Source: Sphingomonas sp. DG1-23 (lineage in GTDB: Bacteria > Pseudomonadota > Alphaproteobacteria > Sphingomonadales > Sphingomonadaceae). From it: 64,000 nucleotides of DNA. Location of the stretch: NCBI RefSeq assembly GCF_030730875.1, contig NZ_JAVAMA010000006.1, forward strand, positions 232,845-296,844, given 5' to 3'. The translations under genes were made by a program, and so were the position numbers. Position 1 is the first letter of the stretch; every line of letters starts with the position of its first letter. The notes beneath the pieces were generated by a model. It saw only the letters and a program-made list of their open reading frames with translations. It searched no databases and was not told the DNA's origin. Positions 1 to 6,179 of this stretch are shown here, in pieces.

Positions 1-1425
1 GAACAGGACCGGCGGCTCGTGCATCACCGCACAGGCCAGCGCGAGGCGCTGCTTGAAGCCGAGCGGCAGGGTGCCGGCATTGACGTCGAGCTTGCCCTTC
101 AGCTCGAAGATCTCGATCATCGCCTCGATCGCGCGCTTCGCCTTGTCTCGGTCGAGATCGTAGGCGCCGGCGAAGAAGTCGAGATTCTGGCGGACGCTGA
201 GATCGCCGTAGAGCGAGAATTTCTGGGCCATGTACCCGAGTGAGGCGCGGGCATCGGCGCGCGAGCGGCGCAGATCGTGCCCGGCCACCGCGCCGCTGCC
301 GCTGGTCGGGGTCAGCAATCCGCAGAGCATCTTGAAGGTGGTCGACTTGCCCGCGCCATTGGGCCCGAGCAGCCCGAAGATCTGCCCGCGCGGAATCTGG
401 AAATGCATGTCGCTCGCCGCAACGAAATCGCCGAAGCGTCGCGTCAGCCCCTTCGCCTCGATCGCGCATTCGCTGCTGTCGGGGATCGTCCGATAGCGTT
501 CGGCGAGCGCGCTGGTGCCCTTGGGTCCGCCGCCCAGCCGCTCGATAAAGCCGTCCTCGAAGCGGGGCGGGGCGGCCTCCACCGCGCCGTCCACGGCGTC
601 GAGCGATTGCGGGGTGGGAGCGGGGGCGCCCTCCGCCATCAGCAGCCGCACCGATCGCCCCTGGATCGTCCCGTCGATCACTTCGCCGCGATCGAGCTTG
701 CGCGTCAGAAAGTGGCGGCGCCGATCCTTGAAGCCGGTGACGCGGAACACCCGATCGGCGACCTTGCCGGTGAGATCGGCCGGCGGGCCATCGAACAGCA
801 ATTTGCCTTCGTTGAGCAGATAGACGTGATCGCACTTCTCGGCTTCATCGAGATAGGCGGTAGACCACAGGACTCCGATCCCCTGATCGGTCAGGTCGCC
901 GACCATCGCCCAGAGTTCGCGCCGCGAGATCGGATCGACGCCGACCCCGGGCTCGTCGAGCAGCAGAACTTTCGGGGTCTTGACCAATGCGCAGGCGAGA
1001 CCGAGCTTCTGCTTCATGCCGCCGGAGAGCTTGCCGGCGAGACGGTCCTGAAAGCGCGCGAGGTCGGTGAAATCGAGCAGCCGGTCGAAACTCTCCTTGT
1101 GCTCGGATGCGGGAAGGCCGCGGACTTCGGCATAGAGGGTGAGATTCTCGAGGACGGTGAGGTCTTCGTACAATCCGAAACGCTGCGGCATGTAACCGAG
1201 ATCGTCGAGCCGCTGTCCCGGAATGGCGCCGAGCATTTCGACTTTGCCTTCGGTCGGCGCCATCAGCCCGGCGAGGATGCGGATCAGCGTGGTCTTGCCC
1301 GCGCCATCGGGGCCAACGAGGCCGGTGACCTTGCCCGGTGCGATCGCCATCGAGACGCCGTCGAGCGCAGCGAGGGCGTCGAAGCGTTTGACGAGGTCGG
1401 TGGTGCGGGCGATGGTCTCGGTCAC
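1..1425 (-). CDS. ybhF: YbhF-type ABC exporter ATPase with two fused nucleotide-binding domains (partial)
   Basis: The protein would drive an ABC-2 type efflux pump in the inner membrane. The first ATPase domain has a Walker A GPDGAGKTT at residues 38-46, a signature LSGGMKQK at 133-140 and a Walker B LLLDEPG at 154-160. A linker of about 130 residues leads to a second domain with Walker A GPNGAGKST near residue 353 and the variant signature LPLGFKQRL. That variant is what I remember of E. coli YbhF. The window edge cuts the gene just before the second Walker B. I chose the GTG at 1423-1425 because AGGAG lies 10 nt upstream; this ribosome-binding site is part of the inverted repeat at 1431-1511. 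The gene follows the adaptor on the same strand; the YbhS/YbhR-like permeases would lie beyond the left edge. Confidence 0.9.
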   Translation of the reverse strand, partial: MTETIARTTDLVKRFDALAALDGVSMAIAPGKVTGLVGPDGAGKTTLIRILAGLMAPTEGKVEMLGAIPGQRLDDLGYMPQRFGLYEDLTVLENLTLYAEVRGLPASEHKESFDRLLDFTDLARFQDRLAGKLSGGMKQKLGLACALVKTPKVLLLDEPGVGVDPISRRELWAMVGDLTDQGIGVLWSTAYLDEAEKCDHVYLLNEGKLLFDGPPADLTGKVADRVFRVTGFKDRRRHFLTRKLDRGEVIDGTIQGRSVRLLMAEGAPAPTPQSLDAVDGAVEAAPPRFEDGFIERLGGGPKGTSALAERYRTIPDSSECAIEAKGLTRRFGDFVAASDMHFQIPRGQIFGLLGPNGAGKSTTFKMLCGLLTPTSGSGAVAGHDLRRSRADARASLGYMAQKFSLYGDLSVRQNLDFFAGAYDLDRDKAKRAIEAMIEIFELKGKLDVNAGTLPLGFKQRLALACAVMHEPPVLF

Positions 1426-1430
1426 GATTC

Positions 1431-1511
1431 CAGTGCTCCTGAGAAAGCAGGAGCCCAGAGGCGCAAGCGAGCCACTCCGGACCCTGGGCTCCTGCTTTTG
1501 CAGGAGCACTG
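1431..1511. repeat. Inverted repeat, family A copy 1 (GTGCTCCTG...CAGGAGCAC)
   Basis: The outer arms CAGTGCTCCTG (1431-1441) and CAGGAGCACTG (1501-1511) are perfect complements. Inner arms of the type AGCAGGAGCCCAGAG and CCTGGGCTCCTGCT make this a long imperfect hairpin. A second copy lies at 10892-10969. The left arm supplies the Shine-Dalgarno sequence of the ABC ATPase gene. The element probably behaves like a REP or BIME-type intergenic repeat. Confidence 0.85.
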
Positions 1512-1528
1512 CTTCAGGAGTCTCGTCG

Positions 1529-2536
1529 TCACTTTTCGACTCGCATCCGCGCGCCGATCACCTGCACCGTCACCGGCTGACCCTGGCGCAGCGCGTCGTC
1601 GGGATCGTCGACGATCACGCGGACCTGATAGACGAGGTCGGTGCGCAGATTCTCGGTCTCGACCGACTTGGGCGTGAATTCGGCGCGCGGCGCGATATAG
1701 CCGATCGTCCCGCGATAGGCCTTGGGGTTGCCGTCGGCGCGCACCTGCACCTTCATCCCCGGACTGATCCGGCTGAGATCGGTCTCGGCGACATAAGCGC
1801 GCACTCGCATCGGCCGATCGATCGACAAGGTCAGCACCGTCTCGCCCGGCTGGACGATCGCACCGGGCTCGCGAGCGCGGGTGACGATCGTACCCGCGCT
1901 CGCCGCCGCCAGCCGCGTATCCGAACGATCGGTCGCCACACTTGCCCGCGCCGCCTGTGCGGATCGGAACTCGGCGGCGGCGGCGGCTACATCTTCGCGT
2001 CGCGTTCCCGCCTGGAGCAGCGAAAGCCCCTGCCGCGCCTCGGCGAGCTGGGCGGCGGCACGATCGCGATCGGCGCGGGTCTGTTCCCACAGGTCGCGGC
2101 TGATCGCGCCGGGGCCGACCAGCGTCTCGCGTCGCGCGTAATCGCGCCGGGCATTGTCGTAGACCGCCTCCGCCGCCGCGACCCGCGCCCGCGCCTGTGC
2201 CACGTCCTGCGCCCGCGCGCCGTTTCGCGCCTTGTCGTAATTGGCCTGGGCCTGCGCCACGCGCGCATCGGATTCGGCGATGCGGCTGTCGATCGTGGCG
2301 GTGTCGAGCGCCGCCAGGAGCTGGCCCTGCGTTACCTTGGCGCCTTCGTCGACGCCGATCGCGGCAATCCGCCCGCCGACGCGAAAGCCCATATCGACTT
2401 CGCGGATGTCGACATTGCCATAGAGGCTGAGCTCGGTCTGGGGCCGAGCGGGCATCAGCCCGAAGCCGCGGGTGAAGATCGCCGCCACGACGAGCACCAC
2501 GACGATTGCGAGCACGATCAGGCGACGGCGGTTCAT
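1529..2536 (-). CDS. ybhG: HlyD-family periplasmic adaptor (YbhG-like)
   Basis: This 335-residue membrane-fusion protein should connect the inner-membrane ABC pump to an outer-membrane channel. One N-terminal transmembrane anchor (residues about 5-22, VLAIVVVLVVAAIF) is followed by a biotinyl-lipoyl half motif (GRIAAIGVDEGAKVTQGQ), a long Ala/Arg/Gln-rich coiled coil and a second lipoyl half (AASAGTIVTRAREPGAIVQ). The C-terminal beta domain ends in QPVTVQVIG. The start overlaps the stop of the TetR gene (2533-2536), so the two are probably translationally coupled. The 103-bp gap to the downstream ATPase gene holds repeat A. The assignment rests on the gene order regulator-YbhG-YbhF as in E. 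coli. Confidence 0.88.
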   Translation of the reverse strand: MNRRRLIVLAIVVVLVVAAIFTRGFGLMPARPQTELSLYGNVDIREVDMGFRVGGRIAAIGVDEGAKVTQGQLLAALDTATIDSRIAESDARVAQAQANYDKARNGARAQDVAQARARVAAAEAVYDNARRDYARRETLVGPGAISRDLWEQTRADRDRAAAQLAEARQGLSLLQAGTRREDVAAAAAEFRSAQAARASVATDRSDTRLAAASAGTIVTRAREPGAIVQPGETVLTLSIDRPMRVRAYVAETDLSRISPGMKVQVRADGNPKAYRGTIGYIAPRAEFTPKSVETENLRTDLVYQVRVIVDDPDDALRQGQPVTVQVIGARMRVEK

Positions 2537-3153
2537 TGCGGCTTCTCCGAAAGAATGCAGAGCACGTTGGCGCGAAGGCGCGCGCGCAGCAGTGCGGCGG
2601 TGCCGTCGTCGATCTGGTCGACCTGCAGCGCCCGGCACACTGCAGCACGGCCCGCGCGCAGCACCATCGCCTGGCCGAACAGCAGAATCGCCATCGCGAC
2701 CGCGTCCCGCCGGGCGAGGTCGGGCCGCGCGCGGCCGATCAGCTCGATGAACGCGTCGAGAATCGGCTGCATCGCTTTGGCGAACAATATGTCGAACGCC
2801 TCGGTCGGGAATTGCTGCTCGCGGATGATGAAGCGCGACCAGGCTTCGGTCTCGGGCCGGAGCATCATCTGGGCGAGGCCGTCGAGGATCGCGGCGAGCG
2901 CTTCGGTGGCCGCGCCGCCCGATTCGCGCCCCGCCGCCACTGCGCGTGCGACCGACTCGCTCTGAAGGGCGCGAATCGCGGCGGCGATATGCTCGGCAGC
3001 GGCGAGGTAGAGGCCCTGCTTCCCGCCGAAATGATAGGTGATCGACGACATCGCGGTGCCCGAGGCGCGCGCGATGTCGCGGGTGCTGGCGCCTTCGAAG
3101 CCGAGTCTGCCGAACTGGTCGATCGCCGTATCGAGGAGCGTAGCAGAGACCAT
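2533..3153 (-). CDS. cecR: TetR-family regulator, CecR (YbiH) type
   Basis: This 206-residue regulator has an N-terminal TetR helix-turn-helix (GASTRDIARASGTAMSSITY, residues about 20-40, followed by HFGGKQGLYLAA). Its C-terminal domain contains FIIREQQFPTEAFD, matching what I recall of the DUF1956/CecR ligand domain. It is the first gene of the operon and overlaps the adaptor gene by 4 bp. I chose the ATG at 3153 because the homologous N-terminus begins there; the frame stays open upstream to 3210 through the operator palindrome. Autoregulation is likely, since a perfect palindrome lies 11 bp before the start. In E. coli the homologue controls the same pump genes; here that is inference from synteny. 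Confidence 0.85.
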   Translation of the reverse strand: MVSATLLDTAIDQFGRLGFEGASTRDIARASGTAMSSITYHFGGKQGLYLAAAEHIAAAIRALQSESVARAVAAGRESGGAATEALAAILDGLAQMMLRPETEAWSRFIIREQQFPTEAFDILFAKAMQPILDAFIELIGRARPDLARRDAVAMAILLFGQAMVLRAGRAAVCRALQVDQIDDGTAALLRARLRANVLCILSEKPQ

Positions 3154-3163
3154 GGACCCCTTC

Positions 3164-3179
3164 GTTCGTTCGAACGAAC
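3164..3179. promoter_or_regulatory. Perfect 16-bp palindrome, probable CecR operator
   Basis: GTTCGTTCGAACGAAC is a perfect palindrome centred at 3171/3172, just upstream of the cecR-like gene. The position and dyad symmetry fit an autoregulatory TetR operator. Binding has not been shown. Confidence 0.7.
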
Positions 3180-3257
3180 AGTGCATATGCTTGCATCTTT
3201 GGCCGGGCAAGGCCCTTGTGCGCCAGTGGCTTGCACCCGATTGACCGGCTACGCGTT

Positions 3258-3271
3258 AATACTAGTGTATT
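3258..3271. promoter_or_regulatory. Inverted repeat AATAC-N4-GTATT upstream of the second TetR gene
   Basis: AATAC (3258-3262) and GTATT (3267-3271) are perfect arms around TAGT, 31 bp before the ATG of the regulator at 3303. The ATAC/GTAT half-sites resemble those of the two dyads upstream of the efflux operon (4012 and 4059), but the spacer is 4 nt rather than 6. It may be an autoregulatory site. Confidence 0.4.
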
Positions 3272-3302
3272 TTCCACAGTTTGCGATTATGTACCGATCA
3301 TT

Positions 3303-3914
3303 ATGAAACTTGATATCTGTTCTGCCGCCAAAGGGCGCCCGCGCGAATTCTGCGTCGACGAGGCGCTCGCCCAAGCCCTGCGCGTGTTCTGGAGCAAGGG
3401 CTATGAGGGCGCCTCGCTCACCGACCTGACCGATGCGATGGGGATCACCCGGCCCAGCCTCTATGCCGCGTTCGGCAACAAGGAGGCGCTGTTCCGCAAG
3501 GCGCTCGACCTCTACGAGCGCGAGAAGCTCTGCTACATGTCGCAGGCGCTCGACGCGCCGACGGCACGCGACGTGGCCGAGCGGCTGCTGCGCGGGGCGC
3601 TGGAGATGCAGACCAGCGATTGCGAGCCGCGCGGCTGCCTGCGCGTGATCAGCTCGGTCGCCTGCGGAGTCGAGGCCGAATCGATCCGCGAAGAAGTCAT
3701 CGCCCGGCGCAAATCTTCGTCGGACGCGCTGATCGCGCGATTCGAGAAGGCCGAAGCGGCGGGCGAGCTCCCCGAGCATATGAACGCCGAGGGGCTTTCC
3801 GGCTATCTGGTGGCGCTGCTGCAAGGGCTCGCCCTGCAGGCCGGGGCAGGGGCCAGCCGCGAAGAACTCGAGCGGCTGGTCGAGACCAGCCTCGCGGTAT
3901 GGCCGACGAAATAG
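3303..3914 (+). CDS. TetR/AcrR-family repressor of the adjacent RND efflux operon
   Basis: The 203-residue protein begins with a basic GRPREF segment and a TetR helix-turn-helix (GASLTDLTDAMGITRPSLYA, ending in AFGNKEALFRKAL). A CEPRGCLRV stretch in the C-terminal domain is typical of this AcrR-like subgroup as I know it. It lies immediately upstream of, and on the same strand as, the RND operon, so local repression of the pump is the natural inference. I used the ATG at 3303 because the conserved region begins just after it; an in-frame start at 3216 exists but would run through the dyad at 3258. The ligand is unknown. Confidence 0.85.
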   Translation: MKLDICSAAKGRPREFCVDEALAQALRVFWSKGYEGASLTDLTDAMGITRPSLYAAFGNKEALFRKALDLYEREKLCYMSQALDAPTARDVAERLLRGALEMQTSDCEPRGCLRVISSVACGVEAESIREEVIARRKSSSDALIARFEKAEAAGELPEHMNAEGLSGYLVALLQGLALQAGAGASREELERLVETSLAVWPTK

Positions 3915-4011
3915 GCAGCGCCAGCGTTTGAGCAGTCGGATTTCGCCGCGTAGCGGCGCTGGGCGCCTCTCGCCCTCGAAATTTTGCGCTTTCCCCCTCT
4001 CGACAATAAAA

Positions 4012-4025
4012 ATACCGGCCAGTAT
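4012..4025. promoter_or_regulatory. Operator-like dyad 1 (ATACCGGCCAGTAT)
   Basis: The arms ATAC and GTAT flank a 6-nt spacer, upstream of the -35 box at 4035. The sequence is nearly identical to the dyad at 4059-4072, with centres 47 bp apart. The TetR protein encoded at 3303 is the likely ligand. Confidence 0.6.
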
Positions 4026-4034
4026 AGAAAGCCC

Positions 4035-4063
4035 TTGACGCAACGCAGCACGATTTCTATACC
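4035..4063 (+). promoter_or_regulatory. Promoter of the RND efflux operon
   Basis: TTGACG (4035-4040) and TATACC (4058-4063) are separated by exactly 17 bp and resemble a housekeeping sigma promoter. The -10 box lies inside operator-like dyad 2, so a bound repressor would block RNA polymerase. Confidence 0.65.
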
Positions 4064-4072
4064 AGTCGGTAT
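4059..4072. promoter_or_regulatory. Operator-like dyad 2 (ATACCAGTCGGTAT) over the -10 box
   Basis: The arms ATACC and GGTAT flank AGTC and overlap the -10 hexamer. The similarity to the dyad at 4012-4025 suggests one repressor binding twice, possibly cooperatively. Confidence 0.65.
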
Positions 4073-4339
4073 GGAAGTGAGAAGTCACCTTCGACAACGG
4101 GACCAGACGAAGGAACTGCCTATGCGTCAGCCTTGCAAACAGCGAGATCGGGCCACGGCCTGAACCATCGGCGCCCTGCGCGCCGATCCATTTTTTCCAG
4201 GCCATGCCTGCCCGGCGCGCGAGCGAGTTCGAGCGCGGGAGGCTTGCGCCTTCGCGACAATATTCGCCGGTGATCCCGTGGTCAGGTGCCGCGGGCGAGG
4301 AAGCGGTGCGTCCGCCGCCGGCCAGAAGGGAGAAGAATT

Positions 4340-4738
4340 ATGGCCTATCTCAACTTTTCCGCGCTCGAAGGCAGCCCGGTCGCGGCGCCTGCCGACGTCG
4401 CCGCCGCGCCGCGTACCCAGACCGGCTTTTCCGCGCTCGAATGGCAAGTCGTGGCGATCGCGCAGCACGACCGGCTCTCGTCGCTCGAAAAACCGGGCAA
4501 GCTGGCGACGGCGCTCACCATGATCTTCGGCGGCCAGCGGCCCAATCCCGAACTCGCCGATACGCGGCTCGAGGCGCTTCGCCGCCTCGCGGTCCACGCC
4601 TGGCATCGCGGCTATACGGTGCCGCGCGCCGCGATCCGCGCCTTCCACGAGGCGGGCTTCTCTCTCGAACAATATGAAACGCTGCTCGCCAGCATCAGCC
4701 GGGGCCGGGCAGCCCTCAACCAGGGAAATCGTGCATGA
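4340..4738 (+). CDS. Small protein of unknown function, coupled to the RND adaptor
   Basis: I do not recognise a family. The 132-residue protein has no signal peptide or membrane segment. It starts MAYLNFSALEG, has an Ala/Pro-rich linker and then a second FSALEW motif. The rest looks helical, with an Arg/Ala-rich middle and an aromatic segment (HAWHRGYTVPRAAIRAFHEA). AAGGGAGAAG gives a good ribosome-binding site. Its stop overlaps the adaptor start (ATGA, 4735-4738), so it is made together with the pump. A cytoplasmic accessory or regulatory role is possible. The duplicated FSALE motif (residues about 6-10 and 34-38) is the most distinctive thing in it. Confidence 0.75.
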   Translation: MAYLNFSALEGSPVAAPADVAAAPRTQTGFSALEWQVVAIAQHDRLSSLEKPGKLATALTMIFGGQRPNPELADTRLEALRRLAVHAWHRGYTVPRAAIRAFHEAGFSLEQYETLLASISRGRAALNQGNRA

Positions 4739-6003
4739 ACATGGTCACGCGTATCGAGTCCGTAGAACCCGGGCAGAGCGAGCCGGCGGCGCCGTCGAAG
4801 GGCCGACCGCTCTGGCAGAAGGGCGCGTTCGTCGCGCTGCCGGTCCTGCTGGTCGCCGGCGGCATGGGGCTCGCCAACCGCCAGGCCCCGGCGCTCGCCG
4901 CACCGCCGCCGCCGACCGTCACCGTCGCCCAGCCTTTGGTCCGTCAGGTCAACGAATGGGACGATTATGTCGGCCGCTTCGAGGCGAGCCGCAGCGTCGA
5001 GGTGCGTCCGCGCGTCTCGGGGCAGGTCGTCGGCATCCACTTCACCGACGGCGCGATCGTCCAGAAGGGCCAGTTGCTGTTCACGCTCGACGCGCGTCCG
5101 CTCGCCGCGGCGCTGGCCGAGGCCCGTGCGGGGCTCGCCACTGCCCAGAGCGACCTCGCGCTCGCCCGGTCCGATCTCGGCCGCGCCGAACGGCTGGTCG
5201 CGGCGGAGGCGGTGTCGAAGAGCGATGTCGAGCGCCTCCAGGCGCGCGTCCGTGCGGCCAACGCCTCGGTCGCGGCGGCGCAGGCGCGGGTTCGCGCCCG
5301 CGCGCTCGACGTCGAGTTCACGCAGGTCCGCGCCCCGATCGCCGGCCGCATCTCGGACCGCAAGGTCGATGCCGGCAATCTGGTCGCGGCCGGGGAAGGG
5401 GCGGGCGGTTCGCTGCTCACCACGATCAACGCGCTCGACCCGATCTATTTCAGCTTCGACGGATCGGAGGCCTTGTTCCTCAAGGCCAAGCGCGCCGCCG
5501 CCGCGGGCGGGGCCCAGTCGCCGGTCGAGATCCGCCTCCAGGACGAGACCGATTATCGCTGGAAGGGCGGGCTCGACTTCACCGACAACGGGCTCGATCC
5601 GCGGTCGGGGACGATCCGCGGCCGCGCCGTGCTGCGCAATCCGGAGATGTTCCTCACGCCCGGCATGTTCGGCAATATGCGGCTCTCGGCGGGCGGCACC
5701 ACGCAGGCGCTGCTGATCCCCGATTCGGCGCTGTCGACCGATCAGGCGCGCAAGATCGTGATGACGGTGGGCAAGGACGGGACGCTTCAGCCCAGGCCGG
5801 TGACGGTCGGGCCGGTGGTCGACGGGCTGCGCATCGTCCGCGCGGGGCTCACCCCGCAGGACCGCGTCGTCCTCGCCGGTGCGCAGGTCGTGCCGCCGGG
5901 GACCAAGGTTCAGGTCAAGCCGGGCAAGATCGAGCCCCAGGCTGCGGCCGCAGCGCCGGTCGTATCGGCTCCGGTCACGGGCGAAGCCACTTTCGCTCGC
6001 TGA
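4735..6003 (+). CDS. RND efflux periplasmic adaptor, MexE/AcrA type
   Basis: The 422-residue membrane-fusion protein has one N-terminal hydrophobic segment (VALPVLLVAGGMGLA, residues about 33-47). The motif EWDDYVGRFEASRSVEVRPR is what I associate with the MexE branch. The lipoyl halves (GQVVGIHFTDGAIVQKGQLL and QVRAPIAGRISDRKVDAGN) flank an alpha hairpin. The C-terminal beta-barrel and membrane-proximal domains follow (LTPGMFGNMRLS). It bridges the inner-membrane pump and the outer-membrane channel encoded downstream. Translation is coupled to the small upstream protein through the ATGA overlap. Confidence 0.93.
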   Translation: MNMVTRIESVEPGQSEPAAPSKGRPLWQKGAFVALPVLLVAGGMGLANRQAPALAAPPPPTVTVAQPLVRQVNEWDDYVGRFEASRSVEVRPRVSGQVVGIHFTDGAIVQKGQLLFTLDARPLAAALAEARAGLATAQSDLALARSDLGRAERLVAAEAVSKSDVERLQARVRAANASVAAAQARVRARALDVEFTQVRAPIAGRISDRKVDAGNLVAAGEGAGGSLLTTINALDPIYFSFDGSEALFLKAKRAAAAGGAQSPVEIRLQDETDYRWKGGLDFTDNGLDPRSGTIRGRAVLRNPEMFLTPGMFGNMRLSAGGTTQALLIPDSALSTDQARKIVMTVGKDGTLQPRPVTVGPVVDGLRIVRAGLTPQDRVVLAGAQVVPPGTKVQVKPGKIEPQAAAAAPVVSAPVTGEATFAR

Positions 6004-6007
6004 CCGA

Positions 6008-6044
6008 CCTGCCGCCGGGCGGTCCCCAAGAGCCCGGCGGCAGG
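6008..6044 (+). terminator. Strong hairpin between adaptor and pump genes
   Basis: CCTGCCGCCGGGC (6008-6020) pairs perfectly with GCCCGGCGGCAGG (6032-6044) over 13 bp with an 11-nt loop, 5 nt after the adaptor stop. There is no T run behind it. It may attenuate transcription or protect the upstream mRNA rather than act as a full terminator. Confidence 0.5.
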
Positions 6045-6058
6045 ACCCAATCTCACCA

Positions 6059-6145
6059 CCGTTCGGCCTGAACTCGTCGAAGGGCGGCCCGCCACCTGCG
6101 CGCCGCCCGCGGCCAGCCGGCCTTCGGCAGGCTCAGGCCGAACGG
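6059..6145. repeat. Inverted repeat, family C (CGTTCGGCCTGA...TCAGGCCGAACGG)
   Basis: The left arm carries CGTTCGGCCTGA and TCGAAGG; the right arm carries CCTTCG and TCAGGCCGAACGG. Together they form a long imperfect hairpin between adaptor and pump genes. From memory, repeats with this CCTTCGGCAGGCTCAGGC core are common between genes in sphingomonads. Confidence 0.75.
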
Positions 6146-6179
6146 ATTGAATCGAACCCCTCCAACGAGGAGTAGGCCC

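Larger units (their letters stand above)
3915..4339. other. 425-bp intergenic regulatory region before the RND operon
   Basis: This stretch holds a GC-rich hairpin after the TetR gene (CGCCGC-GTA-GCGGCG near 3943), the efflux promoter and its two operator-like dyads, and then a leader of about 270 nt. The leader contains a 13-codon open frame (4121-4162, MRQPCKQRDRATA) preceded by AAGGAA at a workable distance. A longer frame at 4204-4677 lies out of phase with the real gene at 4340 and looks like a shadow. Confidence 0.6.

Noticed and set aside
277..1677. Plus-strand open frame over the ABC ATPase gene
   Set aside because: It is antisense to a protein with two complete ATP-binding site sets and runs through inverted repeat A.
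4204..4677. Alternative frame before and over the small coupled protein
   Set aside because: Arg-rich composition and no ribosome-binding site; the frame at 4340 has a good one and overlaps the adaptor gene by ATGA.
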